Shown: positions 41,601 through 50,609 of the stretch, piece after piece | Numbering within the stretch: the first letter of the stretch is position 1 | Layout: each line of letters begins with the position of its first letter | Position numbers and translations under genes: made by a program | The notes under the pieces: model-generated | What the model saw: only the letters and a program-made list of their open reading frames with translations | Told to the model about the DNA's origin: nothing | Database searches by the model: none | Assembly: GCA_910579805.1 (NCBI GenBank) | Contig: CAJTWM010000011.1 | Location: 1-64,000, forward strand | DNA length: 64,000 nt | Direction of reading: 5' to 3' | Source: an uncultured Lachnospiraceae bacterium | Lineage (GTDB): Bacteria > Bacillota > Clostridia > Lachnospirales > Lachnospiraceae

Positions 41601-44530
41601 CCCGCCGTTACGCTTATTTTACCGGACGTGCCTACATTGACATAGGTTTTTGCCGTGCTTAACGATATTTCGTTTCCGTCCTTGTCAAACGCCTGCCATA
41701 ACGCCCAGGCTACTTTTTTATCCTTACTTTTTTCCGGATACAGAACGGGCTTTAAAGTAACGCTTTTTCCCGGCGCCACCAAGTACTCGTCCCTTGAAAA
41801 GCCAATTCTTTCGGGACGCTGCTCTACGGTCACTAAAAAGCCGGCCGTTACGTTGCTCCCGTCCATAACCGTTGCCGTGATCTTGGCCTTTCCCCCTGCA
41901 ATACCTGTTATATTGCCGTTTCCGTCGACTACCGCTACCTTTTCATCCGAACTTTTATATGCGATATATTTTTGCTGCCGGTCAAATTCGTCAAACAACG
42001 GCAGATCCTCATTCTTTTTGTTTTTAATGACAGGCCTTAAAGATATTCCCGTTCCGCTCCTGATCGTAGCGCTTGTCTTGTCTTTTCCCTTATCATCCCT
42101 GTAATATAAAGATAATTTGCCTGCCGCTTCGCTCTGATCCGGATCTATAATATGTATGGTCATGGACGCGGAGGCTTTCCCCGCATCCGCCGCCGTGGCC
42201 GTGACCGTTACGGTTCCCGCTTTCTTTGCAATCAGGATATTAGGATCGTCCGAATCAAAAGTCGCCCTTGTAGTATCGGTTGTTTTCCATTTATACGCTT
42301 TGTTGGTAGGCGCTGCTTTCTCTTCGGAGACGAACCATTTTGCCTCCAGTTGCATTCTTGTGCCGACCACTACCTTGGTTTCGCTTAAGGGCAATTCAAT
42401 CTTCTCGACCAATCTCTCGACTTTAACAGGAATGGCGTCGCTTTTTCCGCTCTCCTCGTTTAAAGCCACAATGTAAGTTTCTCCGGGCGCTACCGCCGTT
42501 ACTTCCCCGTCCGGCGTCACGGTCGCCACTTTTTCATTGCTGGAGCGGTAAGTACAAATCAGGCTGGTGTCCGTCATCCTCACCTGATAGGTGGAAAACA
42601 GATGCTTTACATTGCCTCCCGTCTGGGCGCCGCCTTCCTCTTCTTTAGAATCAAACGCCTCCGCGTTGCAATACAGCGTCGTTCCGCTGCCGTCTATCTT
42701 CACCTCTTCCACATCGCTTTGCACGATCACCGTTACTCTGTCAAAAACGCCGTTTTCCGCCTTACCGGTGATCTGCGCCATACCCCGGCCCGTTGCTTCG
42801 ATCAGCCCCGATTCCGATACGACGGCCACTCTCTTATCCGACGTTTCCCATGTAAGATTTTTGTTGGTGGCGTTTTTCGGCAGCACCTCCGCCGTCAGTT
42901 GGAAAGTATTGGCATTTCCCGCTCCGGCCCTTAACGTGACGATCCGTTCCGCCTCCGTAAGCGGTTTATCTTTTTCACCGATAAATCTGACCATTCCCAC
43001 CGGAACCCGGTCGGATTTGTCGTCGACTTCATATTCTTCTTCCACAACGTCGACCGTAAGCGTCGCCGTCTGCTCTCCCGCCGTAACGCTTACCGTCGTC
43101 TTTCCCAATTTATTTCCGGAAGTTAAAGTCACTTTGCCGTCCGCCACGCTGCAGGTCACCAGACTTTCGTCTTCCGATTTACAGGTAATCGTCCTGTCCG
43201 TAGCGTCCTGCGGCGCTAAATTGACGACGATCTCCTTCGTTTTTCCTCCTTTGGCAAGTTCAATCCTGTCTTTTTCCAAAATGACCCTGCTCACCGGCAC
43301 AACAACTGTCACCTTGCACTGGACGCTTGCTTCGCCCGCCTGTGCCGTAATGACCGTTTCACCGCCGCCCTGCGCGCTTACGATTCCTTCCTCGTCTACG
43401 ACGGCAACATTCTGATCGGCGCTGCTCCAGATTACTTGATCGTCTTCCGCCCCCGATACTACTGTAAGTTTGGCCCTTGCGCCTTTTTTCAGGGTCAGTT
43501 CGCTTTGATTTAAAACAAGTTCCCTGTCCGTCAGCACATTCACGGTGCAGGCTGCCGTCAGTTCTCCGGCCGAAGCTTTGATCTCCACGCTGCCTATAGA
43601 AACTGCCGTTACCGTTCCGTCCTGAGATACGGCCGCTACCGACTCGTCGGCGCTCGTCCACACCACCTCGCCTCTCGTTGCGTTCACAGGCGCAAACTCT
43701 GGCAAAAGCTGCAGCGTCTCTCCCTTTTTCACGGAAACCTCCGTTTCAGCAAAAGAAATTCCCAAAAGCTCTACCCTGCTGTCGACTACCTGGGAAAAAT
43801 CGCCTTCCGTCTTCCCGCTCTCCGTCATAATATAGGCGCATACTTTATAATAATAGGCCTTTCCAAGCTGTGCAGCCCGGTCCGTAAAGACAAACTGCCC
43901 TGCGTCCGGTTCCGATCCGCTTTCCGTTTCCTGTTCCGGCCCCACGATCGTCTCCGGACTGCATAACTGCCACTCCCCTTCTTTTCCCTCGCTTCTGTAA
44001 ACATGATACCCGTCCGCTTTTTCAACCCCGTTCCAGCGAAAGGACACCTGGCCCTGAAGCGATACCGTAACCGGCGTAAGAATCTGCGGCGCGGCAGGTT
44101 TTTCTTCCTGAGGCGGCGATTCCGGTTCCGTTTCCGGCTCTGTCGTCGGCTCCGTACCCGGCTCTGTTGTAGGTTCCGTGGAAGGCTCCGTTGTCGGTTC
44201 CGTATCCGGCCCCGTGGAAGGCTCCGTCGTCGGTTCCGTATCCGGCCCCGTGGAAGGCTCCGTCGTCGGTTCCGTACCTGCCCCCGTGGAAGATTCCGGT
44301 TCTCCCGTCGTATTGTCCAGCACCGTTCCGGCGTCACCTGTATCCGGCGTTTCCGGCCCTTCTTGTACGATTCCTTCTCCCTCTTCCGCCGGCGTATTTT
44401 CCGAAAATGCGGATTCCCACTGCGCCGCCTCCGGCGCTGTCTGTGACGCCAATACCGTCATACTGTTTTCTACCGTCAATACCGCTGCAAGCGTAAAACT
44501 GATCATTTTACATAAAAATTGACGTTTCAT
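38666..44530 (-). CDS. Giant secreted protein with many Big_2 Ig-like domains
   Basis: 1954 residues. A signal peptide covers 1-28 (V-L-A-S cleavage region). An acidic linker (about 60-150) contains tandem T-E-P-S-T-G-P-D-T-E-P-T repeats. A fibronectin-III-like domain follows (about 155-255; Y-H-V-Y-R-S, Y-Y-Y-K-V-C-A-Y). From 255 to about 1150 I count roughly ten Big_2-type units, recognised by W-T-S-A-D-E-S-V-A-A-V-like cores. The rest (1150-1954) is beta-rich with weaker repeats. There is no LPXTG sequence, SLH domain or C-terminal membrane helix. Such repeats usually form a rigid stalk for adhesion or wall binding, but no catalytic or ligand domain is visible. AAAGGAG precedes the ATG by 8 bases. 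It ends at its own terminator, so monocistronic. Confidence 0.88.
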   Translation of the reverse strand: MKRQFLCKMISFTLAAVLTVENSMTVLASQTAPEAAQWESAFSENTPAEEGEGIVQEGPETPDTGDAGTVLDNTTGEPESSTGAGTEPTTEPSTGPDTEPTTEPSTGPDTEPTTEPSTEPTTEPGTEPTTEPETEPESPPQEEKPAAPQILTPVTVSLQGQVSFRWNGVEKADGYHVYRSEGKEGEWQLCSPETIVGPEQETESGSEPDAGQFVFTDRAAQLGKAYYYKVCAYIMTESGKTEGDFSQVVDSRVELLGISFAETEVSVKKGETLQLLPEFAPVNATRGEVVWTSADESVAAVSQDGTVTAVSIGSVEIKASAGELTAACTVNVLTDRELVLNQSELTLKKGARAKLTVVSGAEDDQVIWSSADQNVAVVDEEGIVSAQGGGETVITAQAGEASVQCKVTVVVPVSRVILEKDRIELAKGGKTKEIVVNLAPQDATDRTITCKSEDESLVTCSVADGKVTLTSGNKLGKTTVSVTAGEQTATLTVDVVEEEYEVDDKSDRVPVGMVRFIGEKDKPLTEAERIVTLRAGAGNANTFQLTAEVLPKNATNKNLTWETSDKRVAVVSESGLIEATGRGMAQITGKAENGVFDRVTVIVQSDVEEVKIDGSGTTLYCNAEAFDSKEEEGGAQTGGNVKHLFSTYQVRMTDTSLICTYRSSNEKVATVTPDGEVTAVAPGETYIVALNEESGKSDAIPVKVERLVEKIELPLSETKVVVGTRMQLEAKWFVSEEKAAPTNKAYKWKTTDTTRATFDSDDPNILIAKKAGTVTVTATAADAGKASASMTIHIIDPDQSEAAGKLSLYYRDDKGKDKTSATIRSGTGISLRPVIKNKKNEDLPLFDEFDRQQKYIAYKSSDEKVAVVDGNGNITGIAGGKAKITATVMDGSNVTAGFLVTVEQRPERIGFSRDEYLVAPGKSVTLKPVLYPEKSKDKKVAWALWQAFDKDGNEISLSTAKTYVNVGTSGKISVTAGAPDGMTAVIRCTSRAYDPKKETPVYQDVTVRVGKTKVTKLTLKKKSIELAGIGSEAVIQFTAKGADASTSYTWTSDKEEVATVDGNGRVTVKGYGTAKITLCADNAITVTCTVTANPVKKADAIAAASGSYGIEQAANDGNGYVQLSFINLTTRSALDAELFTFTSSDPKTVYVDEKGIAYANPKAQIKEDKSVTVTAVLKDDPYKRSATTQVTVYKDKQVKNIEFQYWGLNKKEAESFNDKAEEEFKKNGELKIKAHAFDAEHNEMKNVKLSFFISDSSLADIVIDEKDRTGHTLIVKLKKPGRFYITCMADDNMHRNRKAVFGIYSGAPILKEGTLGTVNKKGKIEEVSGSRVPLIFSDSTFTLTGANGTEIPEYGVSVQSARIQNEDGTYTSIPGTKFRILHEEDGKYRLAVSKEELDGAVSGTYEITLSAERTSMSIENNADMAREEIKTSFKIEDSAPSVKIAGVSVNSFERGTWTKLNITTKAEIENIVAKPSGDLARLYDIAEKQDGWYIAIKESQFDSSEFTGSKKTQGSFFVTLKGYEEPVSVSTTVTAKPTKPSFKQLSVPDILTRQGDTAQITIIDSKTKKNLTGYHAAVSVKKESDKKWDVVSEDVADQIQVQLLYPNVNKAASYKHKVVISKDGWRSPVEVSLTVKSSPDKASPAVSFAKSAVTLNTAAKAETFTMEAKTNKSNATLKNGEWQFANTAYAELFTAVYKDGKLTVGLRPEAVEKGQITANQYHLQFTDVFNESGYEDVKTKALKVTVKKTMPTVGKIKLSGKLDLINRKNSTLTGTVKIAGLNAQIDRISLCDGDEAGFTKNFYCVQNKDKFTVYARNAAALSVKTYKGKVRVTLQNGTELFQDISFKTSQAVPKLKAIETQTIYKSEENRIADYDLNAAMPEGVRIHEIVTRSLPTGLGIEYDKGHAYVAVSDDTIKQGTVTVTADVYFKGAQEEENSELGKPVRVSFKVTVKE
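44110..44295 (-). repeat. 36-bp in-frame tandem repeats in the Big_2 protein gene
   Basis: Repeated units built on GGTTCCGTATCCGGCCCCGT and GGAAGGCTCCGTCGTC (36 bases, 12 codons) with shorter degenerate versions beside them. They encode the Thr-Glu-Pro linker and can change copy number without shifting frame. Confidence 0.8.
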
Positions 44531-44630
44531 CCAAACACTCCTTTATCATTTCAACATCTTCCTCTAAAATCGACAAAATATACCACATCTAGTATATTTT
44601 ACGCCATATTGTAAGATTAGTAAATTATCT

Positions 44631-45647
44631 TTAAAAAATATTAAGAAAAAACCGTAACAGCCCTGCAATCCGTTTTTCCAAAGGAATCAGTACAAAATGC
44701 GCGGCCAAAAGCAGAACCGCGGCATAAACGGCACAGAAAACCGGCCTGTCAGGCGGTACCGCAATCCCCAAACAGGACGCCCCGGCCGCCGCCACCGTTT
44801 TTACAATAAACTCATTGCCGCAAAGATACAGGCTTTCCCGGCCGAGCTTTTGCAAGAGCCCGCTTTTTTGCAGGAAAAAAGCCAGCGCTGTATTCCACAG
44901 GATCAGGATCATTGCCGACAGATACGGATGAAAGATCCGGATCACCGGCAGACGCAGGAGCGCCGCTAAACCGTCTTTTCCAAAAAACAGACAGACCGCA
45001 TAGACGCCGCCCAAAATTCCCACTGCCGCCAGAACGATATTCCTGCTTTTTCCCTCCTCCTGTAAAAGTTCCTGCATTTTAGGGAAGAGGCAGTACCCCG
45101 TACAGTAAAAGATCATGTAATAGAGAGCGCAGTCCGCGTTATACGGAAGCATAGGGAACAGGTTCGGTTTATACGGCAGGACTCTCGCCGTGATCACATA
45201 AAGCACCGCGCCGGTCAGAAAAATAAGGCTGCGCCTCTTCCCTTTTTTCAAAAAGAAAAATAGCAGGCTCATAACAAAAAGACAGGTAAGAAACCAGAGA
45301 GAATATGCAAAGATCCTGTTTCGCATCCCTCCCATCAAAATCTGTTTTACCATAAGCAGGATCAGCGCCCCGCCGCACCTCTCATAACAGATCACCAGCA
45401 GCATGGACAAAAGGGCAAACACAAAAAAAGGGAGTAAGATAGTTTTCGCCTTCTTTTTCACATAGTCGGAAAATGATATTTCACTTTGGAGCGATTCCGT
45501 GCAGCCGGATAAAAAGAAAAACAGCGGCACATGATATATAAGGATGAACTGATAACTCCTTCCGATCCCTTCTCCCAAATGCCAAAAATATATGATAAAG
45601 ATCCCTATAAATTTACATACGTCTATCCATTCGATTCTCTTCAACAA
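44631..45647 (-). CDS. Acyltransferase family 3 membrane protein
   Basis: 338 residues with about ten membrane helices. The N-terminus R-I-E-W-I-D-V-C-K-F-I-G-I, then W-H-L-G near residue 22 and F-F-F-L-S-G near 43, is typical of acyltransferase-3 (OafA/WecH-like) proteins, which O-acetylate surface or exported glycans. The catalytic His candidate is in W-H-L-G. No ATG is in place: the frame begins with two TTG codons (45647, 45644) after AGTAGGAATC, so a TTG start is likely. It is followed by the giant Big_2 gene and preceded by an HD-GYP gene, with no clear pathway link. Substrate unknown. Confidence 0.8.
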   Translation of the reverse strand: MLKRIEWIDVCKFIGIFIIYFWHLGEGIGRSYQFILIYHVPLFFFLSGCTESLQSEISFSDYVKKKAKTILLPFFVFALLSMLLVICYERCGGALILLMVKQILMGGMRNRIFAYSLWFLTCLFVMSLLFFFLKKGKRRSLIFLTGAVLYVITARVLPYKPNLFPMLPYNADCALYYMIFYCTGYCLFPKMQELLQEEGKSRNIVLAAVGILGGVYAVCLFFGKDGLAALLRLPVIRIFHPYLSAMILILWNTALAFFLQKSGLLQKLGRESLYLCGNEFIVKTVAAAGASCLGIAVPPDRPVFCAVYAAVLLLAAHFVLIPLEKRIAGLLRFFLNIF

Positions 45648-45691
45648 CAGATTCCTACTTTCTTTCCCACAGATTGCATTTTGCCCTTAAC

Positions 45692-45723
45692 GGAAAAAGA
45701 GCTGTTCCCACAGCTCCTTTTCC
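45692..45723 (-). terminator. Terminator of the HD-GYP gene
   Basis: GGAAAAAGAGCTGT pairs with ACAGCTCCTTTTCC around a 4-base loop (14 bp, one wobble). On the minus strand the right arm ends in a T run. Confidence 0.7.
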
Positions 45724-45794
45724 CCGTTTCCGGCAAAGCGGTCTCCCGTCAAGACCTCCCTTAAGTCTCATGACCTTTCCTCCACGGCTTTTGA

Positions 45795-46865
45795 TCATAA
45801 GATTTTTTCTATCGTAAGGCCTTTGTGCTCCATAAGATTGATAAAACTCTTTCCGCACTGCACGATCGGCCTTGCAATCTTTTCTTTATTTAAAAATACG
45901 ATATTTCCCTCCATACCGTTTGAGAGACGCACCCTGTTCTGTATATAGATACCGCCTATATGCTCTAAAAACGGCAAAAGGAACTCTACTTCGTATTTAC
46001 TAAGCCCTTCCTCTTCAAACTGCTCTATTACCGTAAACGGGCAGATAGGCTCGCGGTAAACCCTTGCCGCCGTCATTCCTTCAAAAACGTCCGCAATAGC
46101 GACCAGCTTTGCATAAGGGTCGATCTGCCTGCTCTTCAGTCCCTGAGGATAGCCGGAACCGTCGCAATGCTCATGGTGCTGCAGCGCGGCGTTTACGATA
46201 TGACTGTCCACTTTTTTTAATTTCAGCACTCTTGCGCCGTCCATCGGATGGGATTTGACACGGACAAATTCCAATTCGCTTAACTTTTCCGGTTTATTTA
46301 AAATATCTTCCGGCACCATGATCTTGCCTACGTCATGAAGCAGGCCGCACATCATAGCGATCTTCGTCTCCTTTGGCGAAAGCTTGAGCCACGATGCAAA
46401 CAAGGCGCAAATCAGCGCAACGTTCACGGAATGTACATATGTCGCGTCGTCATAGTCCCTTAGATTCTGAAGCGTATCAAAAAGCGTAACTTTTACTTCT
46501 TTATCGCCCACAATATTATAGGTAAAATCCAAAAGTTTCTCTTCGTCTATTGCCTTACCCTTTTCCACGATCTGGTTGAGCTCTTCCGTAAAAGCGACGG
46601 TTTCTTTATCATACCTTTCCTTAAATTCCTTAAATTCCTTGCTTTCCCTCACCTTCTGATAGTAAGAGGGTTCTTTTGGCGCATGGCGAAACGGGCCTTT
46701 CTCATCTACAATCATCGCGCTGATAATGCCGTGCACCATCAACTTCGAGATCGCCCTGTCATCAAATACCGTTCCCTGCTGTATCACTAATAAATTCTGA
46801 GAGTTGTAAATGTCCTTCGCCGCTACCATTCCCTGTACAATGTCGGTAGCCAATACTTTCTTCAT
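45795..46865 (-). CDS. HD-GYP domain cyclic-di-GMP phosphodiesterase
   Basis: 356 residues, cytoplasmic. The N-terminal 120 residues are an uncharacterised regulatory segment (DUF3391-like in position). The HD-GYP domain covers about 140-300: L-L-H177-D178-V-G-K, H-H-E-H-C-D-G-S, and G238-Y239-P240. These residues bind the di-iron centre and define active c-di-GMP hydrolases. No GGDEF gene is in the window. A promoter (TTGGAA-17-TAAAAT) lies upstream. Single gene with its own terminator. Confidence 0.92.
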   Translation of the reverse strand: MKKVLATDIVQGMVAAKDIYNSQNLLVIQQGTVFDDRAISKLMVHGIISAMIVDEKGPFRHAPKEPSYYQKVRESKEFKEFKERYDKETVAFTEELNQIVEKGKAIDEEKLLDFTYNIVGDKEVKVTLFDTLQNLRDYDDATYVHSVNVALICALFASWLKLSPKETKIAMMCGLLHDVGKIMVPEDILNKPEKLSELEFVRVKSHPMDGARVLKLKKVDSHIVNAALQHHEHCDGSGYPQGLKSRQIDPYAKLVAIADVFEGMTAARVYREPICPFTVIEQFEEEGLSKYEVEFLLPFLEHIGGIYIQNRVRLSNGMEGNIVFLNKEKIARPIVQCGKSFINLMEHKGLTIEKIL

Positions 46866-46921
46866 ACCGTACTTCCCCCTATTTCTTTATATTGTAGCTC
46901 ACCCTTCCTCTTGCTCACTAT

Positions 46922-46950
46922 ATTTTACCATAAGTATGAGACTTTTCCAA
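46922..46950 (-). promoter_or_regulatory. Promoter of the HD-GYP gene
   Basis: On the minus strand TTGGAA (46950-46945) and TAAAAT (46927-46922) with 17-base spacing, about 55 bases before the ATG. Confidence 0.55.
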
Positions 46951-46978
46951 GTAACTAATACAGCTTTTCAGAGAGATT

Positions 46979-47064
46979 TTGTAACAGTTCAGCCATACAG
47001 AAATGATTGTTGGTAAAAATCTATATTCCGGCAACTTATGAATGGCACGGCTGAACTGTTACAA
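46979..47064. mobile_element. Candidate MITE-like element with 16-bp terminal inverted repeats
   Basis: TTGTAACAGTTCAGCC (46979-46994) is repeated exactly in inverse orientation at 47049-47064, with 54 bases between. Both ends are flanked by GATTTT (46975-46980 and 47065-47070), which may be a target duplication. The right end abuts the stop codon of the deacetylase gene. No coding capacity. A long-range terminator is an alternative. Confidence 0.5.
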
Positions 47065-47068
47065 GATT

Positions 47069-47971
47069 TTATGACATCCTCCCTTTTAAAGAATATAAGG
47101 ATTCCCTCTCCACATTACGATCCGGGCTGAGATAAAAGCGCAAAAACCCCTTTTTCCTGTATTCTCCGCTTATCTCTTCCTTACGCATTCTTCCTGGATG
47201 AAATAAGATCTCCAACCTCGTCTTTTTTTTCTCGGCATATTTTACCATATAAGAAAAAAGCTCCGAAATCCTTCTCATATCCATATTGCCGCTCATTAAA
47301 AGCCCCCACAAAAGTTCGTAAGAAATGCCCCTCTTTTCCAATTTTTTACGGTCCGTGGCCGAAAAGAAATTCAGGATCACATTCTTGATCAGGTTTACCG
47401 GAGAATAAGTAGGGTAAAACGCCGCCTGTCTCAGAAAAGGAACGACAGGTTCTTTCGCAAGCCTTACAAACCGGACGGGAATCTCGCTCTCTTCACTGAT
47501 CTCCATAAGGACGTCAAAAACGAACGGGATCATGTGGGGATGCTGATGGCTGTCCAGCCGGAGTCCGGTTAACCCCAGCGCCTCCTGCACAAGCCGGATC
47601 TGCGCCGTAAATTCCGTTTTTAGCTGTCTTCCGATTTCTTTTCTTTTTTTCCTTCCCCCATAATTTAGGAGAAAAAGCTTTCCCCATGTAAGGCAAAAAA
47701 ACCCCTCTTCATCTACCAGATCCGGTATTTTTTCCCTGTCCGATACCGCTTTTCCGTCCAAAACATTTAAGTGTACGCTGATAAGAGGCTCCCTTTTACC
47801 GGACGTCTTTGCGAACTGGTACATACGCACGCATTCCGCAAAACAGGACATATTGGGAATCACACTGATACTGTCGAGGACGCCGTCTTCCCACGCCTTC
47901 AAAATCTCTTTTGAGGCATGTACGGACACTCCGAAATCATCCGCATGGATATCTGTCCATTTATCTGTCAT
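47069..47971 (-). CDS. ChbG/HpnK (YdjC)-family carbohydrate deacetylase
   Basis: 300 residues. The metal-site and catalytic motifs of the family are present: H-A-D-D-F-G near residue 9, S-V-H-L-N-V near 65, and D-S-H-Q-H-P-H-M near 140. Members remove N-acetyl groups from chito-oligosaccharides or, in HpnK, from a lipid-linked sugar. The gene overlaps the 3' end of the YfhO-family gene by 11 bases. A membrane or lipid-linked glycan substrate is therefore more plausible than free chitobiose; this is an inference. It is last of a three-gene overlapping set with the glycosyltransferase. A MITE-like repeat follows its stop. Confidence 0.88.
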   Translation of the reverse strand: MTDKWTDIHADDFGVSVHASKEILKAWEDGVLDSISVIPNMSCFAECVRMYQFAKTSGKREPLISVHLNVLDGKAVSDREKIPDLVDEEGFFCLTWGKLFLLNYGGRKKRKEIGRQLKTEFTAQIRLVQEALGLTGLRLDSHQHPHMIPFVFDVLMEISEESEIPVRFVRLAKEPVVPFLRQAAFYPTYSPVNLIKNVILNFFSATDRKKLEKRGISYELLWGLLMSGNMDMRRISELFSYMVKYAEKKKTRLEILFHPGRMRKEEISGEYRKKGFLRFYLSPDRNVERESLYSLKGRMS

Positions 47972-50609
47972 TTTCTTCTCTCTCCCCTTCCTTTAACGTC
48001 ATCCCGCACCTTATCCGCTTCTTTTCCGTTATGGCCATCCCCAAAAGGATTCCTGCGCATATGAGGCTTACCGCCGCTCCCGCCAAAAATCCTTTCGGAA
48101 TATAACTGATCTCTACTCTATGGCTGCCGGCTTTTAACGGAACTGCCAGAAAAGTATCGTAAACCTTTTCCGGCTCAGCCCGTCTGCCGTCTACTTTAAT
48201 CCTCCAATCCTCCTCATAAGGAATGGAAAAGACCAGCAGCTTATCCTCCCCGCTTTCCGTCTCCACTGCCAGTTTTGAGCTGCTTTTTCTTACGACTGAT
48301 ACCGGATCGCACATGATCTTTTCATACGCTTCTTTCAAAGCTCTTTCATCTTCCGTCGCAAAATATGCTTCCTCGATCACCAGAGTATCCGCGCCGGTCT
48401 GTATGGTAAAGGAAAGTTTCTCTCCCTTCTTATATTCCCCCAGATTCAGGATCTTCCAGTTCGAACGGTTCAGATAGCCGCATAAAAACGTCCCGTTTAC
48501 ATACACTTCCGCAGGCTGCACGATCTCTTTTGCCGTAAGATAAGCGTAAATCCTGCCGTCTGCCGCCGCCTCCATTTCATAGGTCACGCGGACAGGCCGA
48601 TCGTCCTCTTCTCTCCGAAAATAAGAGACTCCTTCCGCCCTTTCCTCGGTACAGTTTTCCAAACTTCTGTTCCTTATCAGGGCGTCTTTTAAAATATCTT
48701 TATTTCCGCCTGCCGCCCCGCCGTACATGGCATTCTGCAGCGCAAACGGATCTTTTTTACCCATATCCGTCTGCCGGACTCCCGGATCGGCAAGAAACCC
48801 TAACGGCAGGGCGTAAGGATTTTTATAAACGGTCAGCCCTCCCGTATGTTCCGATATAGGCGCATAAGGCTTATTGATGCTCTCTTTCGTCCCGAGCAGG
48901 TATTTCACTCCGCACAGGCTGTCCACTGTCTGCGTAGTCCCAGTACCGTATTCCGCGTACAATCTATTGTAATTTAATCCCATCCGTTCCAAAAAGAACA
49001 ATACAAAGTTCTTTTCATTTGAACTGTAATGGGTAAGCCCCGCATAAGAAAAATGCATGGAATCGTTATCGTTTTTGGGATTTAAGTTTTCCATCCGGTA
49101 CACGCCGCTGTCAGCCGCTTTTACCGCCTCTGCTGCCGGAGCGATCCGGGCGTCTTCCTGTCTGTAAAAAGCCGCCGAAACATAGGAAGCATTCCGAAGT
49201 TTCATATAGACATAGGCGCCGTTCAGGGTCAGATCAAAAAGCTGTACCGCCGCAAGTAAAAGAAACAGCCCTTTATACGCTTTTTTCTTTTTCATGAAAA
49301 ACAAAACAGGCAGCATCCCAAGGATCAGAATCATATCCGGCATCGCCTTTTTGACGTCCAGATAGGAGTAACGATGGCGGAATATCAAAACGAACAGCAG
49401 CAGAAAAACTCCCGCCGCATAGAAAAACCGTTTTTTCTCCACTCCCTCTTCAAGCTGCAAAAATCCTTGATAAGAATAAACTATCATTAAAAAAACAAAC
49501 AAAAACGCATAACGGTAGTGATATCCCGAAGGCTCCATAAAAGCATGCCATACAAAGTCCACTTCCGCCCTGCAAAAGCTGCCCATGACCACCCCCATCA
49601 GGATTCCCGATAAAAGCCTCTCTTTCACCGGGATTTTCTTATTAAAGAAAAACAGGACCGTCAGCACAAACATCAGCAGGCCGCAGAAAATATTGGGCAT
49701 ACCGTTCATCAGTTCATGTTCGTTAAAGGCCATAGTAAACAGTTTTGACATTACTCTGATGGGATTTAGATTCGGAAGCGTGATCCCCGCGTCCAGATCC
49801 TTTCCGTCTTTTAAGCTCCCCTGCAGCGTACACAGCGTAGGCAGCAGCAAAACAGCCAGAAGCCCCGCAGCCAGAAGCGACGAATAGGCAAAACGACACA
49901 ATTTCTTAAAAAGCCCCTCCTTCTCTCCAAGCACGAGCAGACGGCAGCCGAAATAAAACACGCAGAAAATGCAGACCATGTATCCGATATAATAATTGCA
50001 GAAGATTACCATAAAAAGCGCCGCAATATAGAGATACGGACTTTCTCCCAAAAGCAGTTTTTCTATGCCCCAAAGCACGACCGGAAGAAAGATCAGCGCA
50101 TCCAGCCACATGACATTGAAGCTGTTGGTCATCAGATACCCCGACATGGCATAAGAAACAGAAAAGAGCAGCACAGCGGGCGAAGCCTGCCCTAAAAACC
50201 GTTTGTTTAAATAATAAGCCATGGAAACGCCGCAAAGCCCCGTCTTTATAACGATCAGGACCGTGATCCCTACAGGGATCTGCCCGTTCTCCATAAAAAG
50301 AAACAAAAGATTCAGGGGACTTGTCAGATAATAGGTGAAAAACCCGATCATATCGCCGCCCAGACACTTACAGAAGGTGTAAAAAATATTATTTTCCCCG
50401 CTGAACAACGTTTTATAATAAGCAAAATAGTCCGAATATTGTTTCTGCATATCCGCGATCAGAAACGAACCTTCTCCGAAAGGCGCGATCTTCATTATGA
50501 CACAGAGCCCAAGCATCAGTGCGGCGGACAGAAAAAAAGCCGCCCCATAAAAAACGCTAGTCCTTCTTATCTCTGATAATGTATTGTGGCCTGTTTTTAA
50601 TCTCATCAT
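47961..50609 (-). CDS. YfhO-family polytopic membrane protein
   Basis: About 882 residues. Roughly 11-13 membrane helices fill the first 500 residues, with I-A-D-M-Q-K-Q-Y-S-D-Y near residue 55. An extracytoplasmic beta-rich part with several Tyr/Asn motifs follows (about 520-830), then a final helix (about 840-865) and a charged tail. This is the YfhO (PF09586) layout. YfhO acts with the CsbB glycosyltransferase in Bacillus, where it moves a sugar to an envelope polymer outside the membrane. The frame opens with TTG at 50621, and ATG at 50609 or 50606 is more likely. Either way it overlaps the glycosyltransferase gene by about 50 bases, so translation is coupled. Confidence 0.88.
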   Translation of the reverse strand: MMRLKTGHNTLSEIRRTSVFYGAAFFLSAALMLGLCVIMKIAPFGEGSFLIADMQKQYSDYFAYYKTLFSGENNIFYTFCKCLGGDMIGFFTYYLTSPLNLLFLFMENGQIPVGITVLIVIKTGLCGVSMAYYLNKRFLGQASPAVLLFSVSYAMSGYLMTNSFNVMWLDALIFLPVVLWGIEKLLLGESPYLYIAALFMVIFCNYYIGYMVCIFCVFYFGCRLLVLGEKEGLFKKLCRFAYSSLLAAGLLAVLLLPTLCTLQGSLKDGKDLDAGITLPNLNPIRVMSKLFTMAFNEHELMNGMPNIFCGLLMFVLTVLFFFNKKIPVKERLLSGILMGVVMGSFCRAEVDFVWHAFMEPSGYHYRYAFLFVFLMIVYSYQGFLQLEEGVEKKRFFYAAGVFLLLFVLIFRHRYSYLDVKKAMPDMILILGMLPVLFFMKKKKAYKGLFLLLAAVQLFDLTLNGAYVYMKLRNASYVSAAFYRQEDARIAPAAEAVKAADSGVYRMENLNPKNDNDSMHFSYAGLTHYSSNEKNFVLFFLERMGLNYNRLYAEYGTGTTQTVDSLCGVKYLLGTKESINKPYAPISEHTGGLTVYKNPYALPLGFLADPGVRQTDMGKKDPFALQNAMYGGAAGGNKDILKDALIRNRSLENCTEERAEGVSYFRREEDDRPVRVTYEMEAAADGRIYAYLTAKEIVQPAEVYVNGTFLCGYLNRSNWKILNLGEYKKGEKLSFTIQTGADTLVIEEAYFATEDERALKEAYEKIMCDPVSVVRKSSSKLAVETESGEDKLLVFSIPYEEDWRIKVDGRRAEPEKVYDTFLAVPLKAGSHRVEISYIPKGFLAGAAVSLICAGILLGMAITEKKRIRCGMTLKEGEREENDR

